Source of the DNA: Paraburkholderia diazotrophica
GTDB taxonomy: Bacteria > Pseudomonadota > Gammaproteobacteria > Burkholderiales > Burkholderiaceae
Assembly (NCBI RefSeq): GCF_900108945.1
Contig: NZ_FNYE01000034.1
Location: forward strand, 23,443-87,442
Length of the DNA: 64,000 nucleotides
Direction: 5' to 3'
Shown here: piece after piece, positions 45,171-53,566 of the stretch
Layout: each line of letters opens with the position of its first letter
Numbering within the stretch: the first letter of the stretch is position 1
The notes under the pieces: model-generated
The model's input: the letters and a program-made list of their open reading frames with translations, nothing else
Told to the model about the DNA's origin: nothing
Databases searched by the model: none
Translations under genes and position numbers: made by a program

Positions 45171-45214
45171 TCCGGCCGGGACGACAGGCCTCTTGACGAA
45201 GCAAATAAGAAGGG

Positions 45215-45256
45215 AGAAAAAACACGGCGGCTCATGCAAATGAGCCGTTCTGTTTG
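45215..45256. terminator. Bidirectional terminator between DUF4397 and entericidin genes
   Basis: CGGCTCAT (45228-45235), loop GCAA, ATGAGCCG (45240-45247). The minus side has six consecutive U soon after the stem; the plus side has a weaker T-rich run (TTCTGTTTG). Confidence 0.75.
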
Positions 45257-45302
45257 TTGTGCTGTCATGCGGTTGCGCCGCGCGCAGCATAGGGCAGCGC
45301 GC

Positions 45303-45443
45303 TTAATCCGAATGCTTCTCCGCCGAGTTCGTGATCGCGTGGCCACCCTTCGAGATATCCTGGCCTGCGCCGGCGACGGTATTGCAGGCCGCGAGCGTCG
45401 CCGTGCCGGCGAGCAACAAGAGTGCGATGAGTCGTCGAGTCAT
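45303..45443 (-). CDS. Entericidin A/B family lipoprotein
   Basis: This 46-residue lipoprotein has the lipobox LAAC (Cys20) and the entericidin core NTVAGAGQDISKGGHAITNSA. Entericidins are small, stress- and stationary-phase-induced membrane lipoproteins linked to programmed lysis in E. coli; in beta-proteobacteria single copies are common and their role is unclear. GGGAGAG precedes the ATG at 45443. It lies downstream of, and in the same direction as, the sensor kinase gene, 285 bp away. Confidence 0.9.
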   Translation of the reverse strand: MTRRLIALLLLAGTATLAACNTVAGAGQDISKGGHAITNSAEKHSD

Positions 45444-45728
45444 GGGTTCTCTCTCCCTATCAGATACGCGCACGAACGCGTCGAGGCGCACGTAGGAACG
45501 CGTCGGTCGATTCGCGCTTGCTGGCCTGTGCCGATGCCACATCGGGCCGTGTCCGGCGTGCGCGCGTTGTTGTCGACCGGGGCACCACACAGCCAATCCG
45601 GTCTGATTCCATGGTAAGAGACGCGCGCCCGTGCTGCTGTCAGTCACGCCACGAATTTCATGTCGGCGCAATCCTACGCAATCAAACGCTGATCACGCGA
45701 TGACGCGATGCATCAGGAACGCAGTGCA

Positions 45729-47201
45729 TCAGCGGTCTTCCAGGCTCGCATGTCCCGCACGCGTATCCGTGCGAGCAGCTTCCTGCGCCGCGCCGACGTT
45801 CGCGACGGGCAGCACGACGCGGATATCGGTGCCGCGCAGATCGCCGCGCCGGATGTCGAAGCGCCCGCCGCGCGCGGCCACCCGCTGACGCATGCCCATT
45901 AGCCCATGCGTATGCGTGCGCTTGAGATCCGCGGGCAGGATGCCGATGCCGTTGTCCGCGATATGCAGCGACACTTCGCCGTCGCCTGCCGTCAAGGCGA
46001 TCGTGACCTGCGTCGCGCGCGCGTACTTGGCCGCGTTGGTCAGCGATTCCTGCGCGACGCGAAAGAGCGCGATCTCCGTCTGTTCGTCGAGCTGGATATC
46101 ATCGGCGGGCAGTTGCAGGTCGAGCAGCCAGCCGTTGCGCTGTGCGGCTTCGTCGCCGAGCGTGCGCAGCGCGGTGACGAGCCCGAAGTTCGCGAGCACG
46201 GTCGGCCGCATGTCCTCGATGATGCGGCGCTTCAACGCGATGCCCTGATCGAGCGTCGCGAGCGCGCGCGCCAGTTTCTCCGCGATGACGGGATCGGCGT
46301 CCTGCAGCTTGCGCCTCGCCCATGCGACGTCCATCTTGCTCGCCGTGAGGATCGCGCCGAGTTCGTCGTGCAGTTCGCGCGCGAGCTGCGTCTTTTCGTT
46401 TTCGCTGACGGCCTGCAGGTGCCAGCCGAGTGCTTCGAGCTGCCGCGTGCGTTCGTTGACGAGCTGATCGAGTTCTTCCTGCTGCGTGATCAGCTGCTTC
46501 TGCGCGCGCGCCTGACTGTCGATCTGAATGCCGAGGTTGCGGAACAGCAGGATGAACAACACGATGTTGAGCGCCGACAACCCAGCCGCGACGAAGGTCG
46601 ACACGCGCTGATCGGCGCGGCTCGCATCGAGCGCGCGCTGCGCGCGGCGTTCTTCGTTATCGCGCAGCAAGGCCAGCGTGCTCGTCACGAGCGACGCATC
46701 GACGGCGCCTTCGGCCTTCACATTGCCGCATGCAGACAGGTCGAGCGGCTGGGACGCAGCGCGCTGCATCGCGCGCGCGCCGCTGCCGATGCGTTCGTCG
46801 ATCAGCGCGGCGATCTGCGTGAAGGCGGTGAGCTCGGCGCCGTCCGAAGCGCGTTTGAAATAGCTGTCGAGCGAGCCGACAGCGCGGCGGATGTCGGTCG
46901 CGCTCGCGCAGTAGCTGCTCGCGTCGCTATCGCTGCTGGTCAGAAGAAAGCGGCTCTCGTGCGTGCTCATCTGCGCGAGATGACGGTCGAGGTCGCTTAG
47001 CCGCACGGTCGCGCTGCGTGCTTCGAGGGCCGCTTCGTATTCCGATGCGATGCGTTGCCGCGCCGTTTCCAGAATGACGAGGCCGCCGCACGTGATGACG
47101 ATCGCGACCGTCATCGCGATGGCCCAGCTGCGCCTGCGCATCCAGTCCGTCAGCCTTGTCGTGAGTCCCGCTTCGGCTACGCCCGACACCGCCGTCTCCA
47201 T
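45729..47201 (-). CDS. Membrane sensor histidine kinase (HisKA_3 type)
   Basis: This 490-residue protein has membrane spans at about 25-45 and 202-222 enclosing a helical CHASE3-like periplasmic domain. A cytoplasmic coiled coil follows (about 225-270), then the HisKA_3 dimerisation domain with phospho-acceptor His278 in ARELHDELG, and a HATPase domain (N-box 381-394, DNGIG 416-420, HGLMGM 432-437). This is the NarX/DesK-like class that signals to LuxR-type regulators, and one is encoded on the opposite strand at 48586-49218. The two are probably partners although four short genes separate them. The signal is not predictable. Confidence 0.92.
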   Translation of the reverse strand: METAVSGVAEAGLTTRLTDWMRRRSWAIAMTVAIVITCGGLVILETARQRIASEYEAALEARSATVRLSDLDRHLAQMSTHESRFLLTSSDSDASSYCASATDIRRAVGSLDSYFKRASDGAELTAFTQIAALIDERIGSGARAMQRAASQPLDLSACGNVKAEGAVDASLVTSTLALLRDNEERRAQRALDASRADQRVSTFVAAGLSALNIVLFILLFRNLGIQIDSQARAQKQLITQQEELDQLVNERTRQLEALGWHLQAVSENEKTQLARELHDELGAILTASKMDVAWARRKLQDADPVIAEKLARALATLDQGIALKRRIIEDMRPTVLANFGLVTALRTLGDEAAQRNGWLLDLQLPADDIQLDEQTEIALFRVAQESLTNAAKYARATQVTIALTAGDGEVSLHIADNGIGILPADLKRTHTHGLMGMRQRVAARGGRFDIRRGDLRGTDIRVVLPVANVGAAQEAARTDTRAGHASLEDR

Positions 47202-47384
47202 CAGATCCCATCATCGACAGTGTAGCGTCGCTGACGCTTGCGCGTTCCTGTCACGAGCGGACCGCGCGCCGAAAACCGGTGTCGGCGGATTCCCACATGA
47301 AAAACAGCGGGCCTCCGAATGCGGGTACGCAACGTGCTCCCTACGATAGGTGTTAGCGATCGTTTATTCAGGGAGGTTGCCATC

Positions 47385-47561
47385 ATGCTGAAGTGGGCGT
47401 TGTTCTTCGCCGTGATTGCCGTGATCGCAGGACTGCTCGGCTTCACGGGCGTTGCGGCAGGCGCGGCGGCCATCGCGAAGTTCCTGTTCGTGGTGTTCCT
47501 GATTCTGTGTGTCGTGTTTCTCGTGCTCGGCTTCATCGTGACGAAAAAGATCGTCGATTAG
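47385..47561 (+). CDS. DUF1328 small membrane protein (first copy)
   Basis: This 58-residue protein is mostly two hydrophobic helices with a Gly/Ala turn: MLKWALFFAVIAVIAGLLGF, then the GVAAGAAAIAK block typical of DUF1328. It ends with a basic tail (TKKIVD). GGGAGG lies about nine bases before the ATG. Family members (for example YtjA) are induced by stress; function is unknown. A homologue follows 95 bp downstream. Confidence 0.9.
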   Translation: MLKWALFFAVIAVIAGLLGFTGVAAGAAAIAKFLFVVFLILCVVFLVLGFIVTKKIVD

Positions 47562-47656
47562 CGAAGCCGGCCCGATGCAACGCAACAGCAAAGAGAAGCA
47601 CGCACCACTCGTCGGACCGCGATAACAACATCGCTTAAACAGGAAGGAGCGTCGTC

Positions 47657-47818
47657 ATGCTGCACTACGCACTCGTATTCTTCGTGATCGCGATCATCGC
47701 CGCCATATTCGGCTTCACCGGCATTGCCGCCGGCGCCGCCGAAATCGCGAAGATTCTGTTCTACATCTTCCTGGTTGTGTTCGTTGTCACGCTGCTGCTT
47801 GGCGTGTTCCGAACGTAG
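47657..47818 (+). CDS. DUF1328 small membrane protein (second copy)
   Basis: This 53-residue protein has the same two-helix plan as the preceding gene (MLHYALVFFVIAIIAAIFGF, then GIAAGAAEIAKIL) and ends LLGVFRT. The two are about half identical by eye, so this is a tandem duplication that has diverged. A GGAAGGAG site precedes the ATG. It is followed after 99 bp by the ferritin-like gene. Confidence 0.88.
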   Translation: MLHYALVFFVIAIIAAIFGFTGIAAGAAEIAKILFYIFLVVFVVTLLLGVFRT

Positions 47819-47917
47819 CCCAGGCATCACTTCCCCAGCGCGCACGGGCCGCTGCCGCGCATCGCAGACGGCGGCCCGGTGCGCATTTCCCACGATACCG
47901 GAACAAGGAGTCAGTCA

Positions 47918-48463
47918 ATGTCGAAGTCATCGAAAGGCGAGTTCGTGATGGACCTCCAGAAAATTCGCGAGCAAGCCCGCAAGGACATGGATGAAGGTCC
48001 CGTCACGCAAAGCTATGGCGCAGACCGCGAGGCGGTGCTCAAGCTGCTGAACGGCGCGCTCGCGACGGAGCTCATCTGCACGCTGCGCTACAAGCGTCAC
48101 TATTTCATGGCGAAGGGCATCAATTCGGAAGCCGTCGCGCAGGAGTTCCTGGAGCATGCGACGCAAGAGCAGGAGCATGCCGACCAGCTCGCCGCGCGCA
48201 TCGTGCAACTGGGCGGCGAACCCGATTTCGCGCCCGACAGCCTGACGGCGCGCTCGCACTCGGAATACAAGGAAGGCCGCGACCTGACCGACATGATTCG
48301 CGAGAACCTGGTCGCAGAACGCATCGCGATAGATACATACCGCGAGATCATCCGCTATCTCGGCGATGGCGATGTCACGACGCGCCGCATTTTCGAGGAA
48401 ATTCTCGCCGTCGAGGAAGAGCACGCGGACGACATGGTCGATCTGCTGGCGGGCCGCAGCTAG
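47918..48463 (+). CDS. Ferritin-like/bacterioferritin-family protein
   Basis: This 181-residue protein is a four-helix ferritin-like fold. Carboxylate and histidine ligands appear as ATELICTLRYKRHY, EHATQEQEHADQLAARI and, late, EEILAVEEEHADDMVDLL, giving the paired ExxH motifs of a di-iron site. It may store iron or detoxify peroxide. AAGGAG lies seven bases before the ATG at 47918; a second in-frame ATG (MDLQKIREQ) lies 10 codons on. Its position among small membrane peptides and two-component genes suggests stress induction. Confidence 0.87.
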   Translation: MSKSSKGEFVMDLQKIREQARKDMDEGPVTQSYGADREAVLKLLNGALATELICTLRYKRHYFMAKGINSEAVAQEFLEHATQEQEHADQLAARIVQLGGEPDFAPDSLTARSHSEYKEGRDLTDMIRENLVAERIAIDTYREIIRYLGDGDVTTRRIFEEILAVEEEHADDMVDLLAGRS

Positions 48464-48585
48464 GGCGAGCGCATCGCGCGGACGCGGCTCGTGCGCTTGC
48501 GCTTGCACTGGCGCCGCGCTTGCGCGCCGCTCCGTATGAAAATCTACGCAGGCAACTGCGTGCATGGATGGTCGGACAGCGAACG

Positions 48586-49218
48586 ATGATTCGAGTGTTG
48601 ATAGCCGACGATCACGCGATCGTCAGAGGCGGGTTCAGGCAGTTCGTCGCCGACGAGCCGGACATGTGCGTCGCGGCGGAAGCGTCGACGGGCGACGAGA
48701 CGATTCGCCTCGTGCGCGAGCAGCCGTTCGACGTGGTGCTGCTTGATATCGCGATGCCCGACAAGAACGGTATCGACACGTTGCGCGTGATCCGCCAGAT
48801 GCGCCCGGAGCAGGGCGTGCTGATCCTCTCCGGCTATCCCGAGAGCCAGTACGCGATCAACCTGCTGCGCGCTGGCGCGAACGGCTATCTGAACAAGGAC
48901 TGCGAGCCCGACGAGATCGTGCGCGCGATACGTTCGGTGGCGCGCGGGCATCGCTATCTGTCGGAGGCCATCGCCGATACGCTCGCGAACAGTCTCGACC
49001 GGCCCGCCGCCGCGCATCCGCACGAACTGCTGTCCGAACGGGAATTCCAGATTTTCTGCAAGCTCGCGTCCGGGCGGATTCCGACCGATATCGCCGAAGA
49101 GCTGAACCTGTCGGTGAAGACGGTCAGCACGTATCGCGCGCGCGTGCTCGACAAGATGCACATGACGAACAACGCGGACATGACCTACTACGCGATCAAG
49201 AACGGACTGATCGAATGA
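48586..49218 (+). CDS. LuxR/FixJ-type response regulator
   Basis: This 210-residue protein has a receiver domain (phospho-acceptor Asp54 in VVLLDIAMPDKNG, acidic pair Asp8/Asp9, late Lys in NKDCEPDE) and a C-terminal LuxR-type HTH (LSEREFQIF...TDIAEELNLSVKTVSTYRARVLDKM). HisKA_3 kinases pair with this type, so the sensor kinase encoded at 45729-47201 is the likely partner. The start at 48586 gives the standard MIRVLIADDH opening. The next gene, a lone receiver, starts 34 bp downstream. Confidence 0.92.
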   Translation: MIRVLIADDHAIVRGGFRQFVADEPDMCVAAEASTGDETIRLVREQPFDVVLLDIAMPDKNGIDTLRVIRQMRPEQGVLILSGYPESQYAINLLRAGANGYLNKDCEPDEIVRAIRSVARGHRYLSEAIADTLANSLDRPAAAHPHELLSEREFQIFCKLASGRIPTDIAEELNLSVKTVSTYRARVLDKMHMTNNADMTYYAIKNGLIE

Positions 49219-49252
49219 AGCCGCGAAGAACCGAGAGCATGGAACGCCACCG

Positions 49253-49684
49253 ATGAACGCCGACTCCGCCACTGCACGCAACGAATCCGGCCGTGCGCCG
49301 CTGCGTGTGTTGCTGATCGAGGATTCGCCGCTGATTCGTCGCAGTATCGTCGAGGCGATCGACGCGTCGGGCGTGATGCAGGTGGCCGCGCATGCCGAGT
49401 CCGCCGACGAAGCGATTGCGCTGCTGGACGGCGAAGCGTTCGACGCCGTGATCGTCGATCTGCAACTGAAGGGCGGATCGAGCGTGCCCGTGCTCGCGTA
49501 CATGCAGAAGGAAGGGCTGATCGACTCGACGTTCGCCGCCGTGCTGACCAATCACGCGCTGCCTGCCTATCGCGAGCGATGCGAGCAATACGGCGTGCGG
49601 CACTTCTACGACAAGTCGTTCGAGTTCGATCGCGTGATCGACGCGCTGCACGAGTATGCGCAGGCGCGTCTCGATGGGCGATAG
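49253..49684 (+). CDS. Single-domain response regulator (CheY-like)
   Basis: This 143-residue protein consists of a receiver domain only. Phosphorylation would be at Asp69 in DAVIVDLQLKGG, with acidic residues in LLIEDSPLIRR (about 21-31) and the conserved Lys in FYDKSFEFD. There is no output domain, so it acts by protein contact, as a phosphate sink or in a relay. It lies 34 bp after the LuxR-type regulator gene and is almost surely co-transcribed. Confidence 0.9.
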   Translation: MNADSATARNESGRAPLRVLLIEDSPLIRRSIVEAIDASGVMQVAAHAESADEAIALLDGEAFDAVIVDLQLKGGSSVPVLAYMQKEGLIDSTFAAVLTNHALPAYRERCEQYGVRHFYDKSFEFDRVIDALHEYAQARLDGR

Positions 49685-49764
49685 CGTGTACAGCTAGCGG
49701 GATGGCTGTTGACGCGATGCGATAACAGAACGCTACTCGAAACGACAGCCGACGACCGCAGGGC

Positions 49765-50979
49765 TCACTCGGCCGTGCCGGAAGCCGCCGCCGGCTCGGG
49801 GCGGCCGCGCATGTGATTGAGCCCGGCCGCGGCCGTGAACAGCAAACCGGCGATGCTCACGCCGACCCATCCGAACAGCGGCCACACGAACGCGCCGACT
49901 GCCGACCCCGCCGCGCCGCCGATGAAATAGGCGACCATGAAGACCGTGTTGACGCGGCTGCGCGCTTCGGGTTTGAGCGCGTAGATGCGCGACTGGTTCG
50001 AAATTTGCGCGGCCTGCACGCCGACGTCGAGCACGATCACGCCGATCACGAGGCCGATGAGGCTCGTGCCCGACAGCGCGAACACGACGAACGAGATCGC
50101 TGCCAGCATGATCGACAGCGAAACGATCGCGCGCGGTCCGCGCCGGTCGGCGAACTTGCCCGCGAGCGGCGCGGCCATCGCGCCCGCCGCGCCGACGATT
50201 CCGAACAGCCCTGCTGCTTGCGGCCCGTAGTGAAACGGCGCGCCTGCCAGCAGCAGCGCGAGCGTCGACCAGAAGAGGCTGAATGCCGCGAAGAGCGCTG
50301 CGCCTGTCAGCGACGTTTCGCGCAGACCGCGCAATTCGACCACGAGATGCCACATCGAGCCGATCAGCTTGACGTAGGGGAGCGTCGAGGTCGGCTTGCT
50401 GTGCGGCAGCTTCGAGATGATGACGGCCGCGAGCACGATCAGCGCGATGATCGAGGCGGCGAATACCGCGCGCCAGCCGAAGTACTGGCCGACGAAACCG
50501 GCGGCAGTGCGCGCGAGCAGAATGCCGAGCAGCAGGCCGCTCATCACCGTGCCGACGGCCTGGCCGCGGCCCGAGGGCGGCGCGAGCTCTGCGGAGAACG
50601 GCACCGCTTGCTGTGCGATCGTCGCGAGCACGCCGATCGCGAGGCTCGCGAACACGAGCACGACGAGATTCGGCGCGGCGGCCGCGAACAGCAACGCGAC
50701 GCACATGCCCGCGATCTGCAGCAGGATCAGTCTGCGCCGATCGAAGCGGTCGCCGAGCGGCGCGAGCAGCAGCATGCCGGCGGCGTAGCCGAGCTGCGTC
50801 ATTGACGGCACCACGCCGATCCACGACGCGCTCTCAGGGAACGACTTGCGGAAGTCGTCGAGCAGTGGCTGGTTGTAGTAGATGTTCGCGACGGAGACGC
50901 CCGCGATCGTCGCGAGCAGCAGCAGAAGGCCGTGCAGCGAGCGTTGGGACGTGACGGTGTCGGAGGAAGATGTGGACAT
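49765..50979 (-). CDS. MFS transporter (drug/metabolite exporter type)
   Basis: This 404-residue, twelve-span major facilitator carries the loop-2 signature (GDRFDRRRLIL, about 75-85) and a first span GLLLLLATIAGVSVANIYYNQPLL, found in YgaY/YybF-type exporters. A basic-acidic loop (ADRRGPRAIV) begins the second half. Export of a toxic or signalling compound is likely; the substrate is unknown. The start at 50979 avoids an unsupported basic N-terminal extension; AGGAAGA-type sequence on the coding strand is only modest support. Confidence 0.88.
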   Translation of the reverse strand: MSTSSSDTVTSQRSLHGLLLLLATIAGVSVANIYYNQPLLDDFRKSFPESASWIGVVPSMTQLGYAAGMLLLAPLGDRFDRRRLILLQIAGMCVALLFAAAAPNLVVLVFASLAIGVLATIAQQAVPFSAELAPPSGRGQAVGTVMSGLLLGILLARTAAGFVGQYFGWRAVFAASIIALIVLAAVIISKLPHSKPTSTLPYVKLIGSMWHLVVELRGLRETSLTGAALFAAFSLFWSTLALLLAGAPFHYGPQAAGLFGIVGAAGAMAAPLAGKFADRRGPRAIVSLSIMLAAISFVVFALSGTSLIGLVIGVIVLDVGVQAAQISNQSRIYALKPEARSRVNTVFMVAYFIGGAAGSAVGAFVWPLFGWVGVSIAGLLFTAAAGLNHMRGRPEPAAASGTAE

Positions 50980-51100
50980 GTTGCGGCGGCCGGCAAGCCG
51001 CCGGCGCGAGAGAGAGTCGAGCGTGCCGATCATACCGGAGCGGGGCGGAATCTGCTGGAGGCGTTCCGTCCGCGAGCCCTACGCAGCACGCTCGCTATCC

Positions 51101-51952
51101 TCAATCGATCAACGTCCCCTCCGGCTCATAGAACGGATACGGCCCATCTGCTGCATCGACATACGCATGATGCGTGATCAGCCCGTTCACGCTGTCATAG
51201 CGGTGCAGTGCGAACGCCGGCGGCTCCATCATGAACGCGGACGGCGCATCGTCGCGCAGATCGAGCGCCACCTGATGCGCGGGCGCGGGCACGGCCGAAG
51301 CGATCGTGCCGCCGAAGCGCACGAACATCGGGCGATGCACGTGTCCGCAGATCACGCGCTCGACGTTCGGGTGACGCGCGACGATGGCCGCGAGCTTATC
51401 CGCCGATGTCGGTTCCAGGCGCAGTGCATCCATATGGCCGATGCCTGTCACGAACGGCGGATGATGCAGCGCGACGATCACGGGCTTGCCGCGCGCCGCG
51501 TCGAGCTGCTCTGCAAGCCATGCGAGGCGCGCATCGCACAGCAGGCCGGCACTCTCGCCCGGCACCATCGAATCGAGTGCGATCAGGCGTAGTGGAGCGC
51601 GCATGTGATCGCGCGTGGGACCGATATCGACGGCGTATTGCACGAACTCGCCGCCTGTCTGCAATTCTTTGCGGTCGCTGAACGCGTCGCGCAGCGCCTG
51701 GCGGTCGTCGTGATTGCCGACCAGCAGGTAATACGGAATTTCGAGTGTCGCAAGCAGCGACTTCAGATGCGCGTACTGTTCAGGTTCGCCCTGGTCGACG
51801 AGATCGCCCGTCATCACGACCGCGTCGGGGCGAGGATCGAGCGCGTTCAGGCGCTCGATGCAGCGCGCCAGGTGCGCTGCCGTATCGACGCGCCGATAGG
51901 CGAGCGCGCCGGGGCGTTTGATGTGCAGATCGCTGATCTGGGCTAGAAGCAT
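51101..51952 (-). CDS. Calcineurin-like phosphodiesterase (GpdQ/CpdA type)
   Basis: This 283-residue binuclear metallophosphoesterase has the full motif set: SDLH at the N-terminus, MTGDLVDQG (about 47-55), GNHDDR (about 79-84), ALHHPP and CGHVHRP. The length and motif context fit GpdQ-type glycerophosphodiesterases or CpdA-type cAMP phosphodiesterases. It lies in the same direction as, and downstream of, a LacI-regulated ABC importer. A role in splitting an imported phosphodiester is therefore attractive, though inferred. A 564-bp repeat-filled gap separates it from the ATPase gene. Confidence 0.88.
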   Translation of the reverse strand: MLLAQISDLHIKRPGALAYRRVDTAAHLARCIERLNALDPRPDAVVMTGDLVDQGEPEQYAHLKSLLATLEIPYYLLVGNHDDRQALRDAFSDRKELQTGGEFVQYAVDIGPTRDHMRAPLRLIALDSMVPGESAGLLCDARLAWLAEQLDAARGKPVIVALHHPPFVTGIGHMDALRLEPTSADKLAAIVARHPNVERVICGHVHRPMFVRFGGTIASAVPAPAHQVALDLRDDAPSAFMMEPPAFALHRYDSVNGLITHHAYVDAADGPYPFYEPEGTLID

Positions 51953-51985
51953 GGAGAATCCTTTTCTGTTGGTGTCTGCGACGCT

Positions 51986-52180
51986 GGTTGTTTTTTTGCC
52001 TTTGCGCGGGCATTCGCGATGCGCCTACCGGCGCGGGTGTTGCCCCTGTGCGCGGCGGCACCTACTCTTCTTTGCCGCGGCAAAGAAGAGTAGGCAGAAG
52101 AAAGCCGCTCACACCGCCAGTGCTAGTAGTTACCCACGGGCTCTCAACTTTCCGGGGTTCTAATCAGCGTCTCGATCACG
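51986..52180 (+). repeat. Dispersed GC-rich repeat, left copy
   Basis: This stretch of about 195 bp matches the reverse complement of 52322-52509 over most of its length. Landmarks are GTTGCCCCTGTGCG, GGCGGCACCTACT, a Ttct-rich stem, CCACGGGCTCTCAAC and GGGTTCTAATCAGCG. It contains a perfect 17-bp palindrome (52061-52094, CCTACTCTTCTTTGCCG and its reverse complement). Sequences of this type occur many times in Burkholderia/Paraburkholderia intergenic regions (from memory). Confidence 0.85.
52061..52094. repeat. Perfect 34-bp palindrome inside the left repeat copy
   Basis: CCTACTCTTCTTTGCCG (52061-52077) is followed directly by its exact reverse complement (52078-52094). It would form a long stem with almost no loop in RNA or a cruciform in DNA. 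The right copy has a degraded version. Confidence 0.9.
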
Positions 52181-52321
52181 AGAAGAGAACGCCTGAATAA
52201 CATACGTACCGCTACGATACGGCAGTTGATATTCCAGGCGCCTTTCAGATTGAACGATGGCCGCAGAAAATCGATCGCCGCATGAGTTGGTGTACGTACG
52301 TTTTTGCAGGCATGTGATTCA

Positions 52322-52509
52322 CGTGACCGAGGCGCTGATTAGAACCCTGGAACGTTGAGAGCCCGTGGATAAGCGCCAAGAGGCTCGGTGTTAGCCCGCT
52401 TTCTTTGCCTACGCAAAGAAAGTAGGTGCCGCCCCGCACAGGGGCAACGCCCGCGCCGCGAGGCGCAATCGCGGATGCCAACGAAAAACGCAAGCAAACC
52501 AAAACAACC
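52322..52509 (-). repeat. Dispersed GC-rich repeat, right copy (inverted)
   Basis: This is the inverted partner of 51986-52180. Read on the minus strand it shows the same landmarks in the same order (GTTGCCCCTGTGCG, GGCGGCACCTACT, CCACGGGCTCTCAAC, GGGTTCTAATCAGCG), with substitutions and a short insertion. The 141 bp between the copies (52181-52321) carries no gene. Confidence 0.85.
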
Positions 52510-52516
52510 GCAAAAC

Positions 52517-53566
52517 TCACAATAACCCAATCAGCGCTTCCTGCGCGATGGAAATGCCGACGCGCGTACCGCGCGCCAACTCAACGCGCCCCGGCACATC
52601 GACGATCAGCGCATCGGGCGCCGCATCGCGGATCGTCAAACGCGTGCGTTCGCCGAGAAACGCGGAAGCATCGACGATACCGCGCAACTGCGCGCTCTGC
52701 GGATCGGCGAGCCACGCGTCTTCGGGGCGGAAGAAGATTTCGTCACCGTGGCTCGCGCGCGTCGCGTGCATCGGCGGCAGCGGGATCATGCCGCCCGTCG
52801 TCGCGAGCATGCCGTCGCGCGCTTGGCCCGACACGCGGTTGATCGTGCCGACGAACTGCGCGACGTTGCGGTTCGCGGGACGGTAGTAGATGTCGCGCGG
52901 CGTGCCGATCTGCTCGATGCGTCCCGCGCTCATCACGACGATGCGGTCGCCGAGTTCCATCGCTTCCGCCTGATCGTGCGTCACGTACACCGTCGTGATG
53001 CCGAGCTCGCGCAACAGCGCATTCATCTCGCTGCGCAGCGTGTCGCGCAGCCTTGCATCGAGTGCCGTAAGCGGTTCGTCGAGCAGCAGCACGCGCGGCT
53101 GCGGCGCGAGCGCGCGCGCCAGCGCAACGCGCTGACGCTGACCGCCCGACAGCTGATCGATCGGCTTGTCGGCATGATCGGTGAGACGCATCATCGCGAG
53201 CAGTTCGTCGACCCGCTGGCGCGCTGCGTCCGCGTTCACGCGCTTGATCTTCAGACCATAGCCGATATTGCCGCGCACGGTCAGATTCGGAAAGAGCGCA
53301 TAGCTCTGAAACACCATGCCGACCTGGCGCCTTTCGATGGGCAGCGCGGTCACGTCTTCATTGCCGAATGCGACGCGACCTCCTGCATCCGGCCGTTCGA
53401 GCCCGGCGATCATGCGCAGCGTCGTCGTCTTGCCGCAACCGGACGGGCCGAGCAGCACCAGCGTTTCGCCCGCGCCGATCGAGAGATCGAGCGGTTCGAG
53501 CACGCGCGTTCCGCGAAATGTCTTCGCGCAACGCGTCAGCGTGATAGGGATGGAGTCGAGTTTCAT
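52517..53566 (-). CDS. ABC importer ATP-binding protein (PotA/FbpC/PhnT type)
   Basis: This 349-residue ABC ATPase has Walker A GPSGCGKTTT (about 39-48), the Q-loop in MVFQSYALFPN, the signature LSGGQRQRVALARAL, Walker B VLLLDEPLTALD, and the THDQAEAM H-loop. A C-terminal TOBE-like regulatory domain covers about 240-349. Its ATG overlaps the stop of the permease gene upstream by four bases (ATGA). It energises the two permeases of the LacI-regulated importer. The right repeat copy begins 8 bp past its stop. Confidence 0.93.
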   Translation of the reverse strand: MKLDSIPITLTRCAKTFRGTRVLEPLDLSIGAGETLVLLGPSGCGKTTTLRMIAGLERPDAGGRVAFGNEDVTALPIERRQVGMVFQSYALFPNLTVRGNIGYGLKIKRVNADAARQRVDELLAMMRLTDHADKPIDQLSGGQRQRVALARALAPQPRVLLLDEPLTALDARLRDTLRSEMNALLRELGITTVYVTHDQAEAMELGDRIVVMSAGRIEQIGTPRDIYYRPANRNVAQFVGTINRVSGQARDGMLATTGGMIPLPPMHATRASHGDEIFFRPEDAWLADPQSAQLRGIVDASAFLGERTRLTIRDAAPDALIVDVPGRVELARGTRVGISIAQEALIGLL

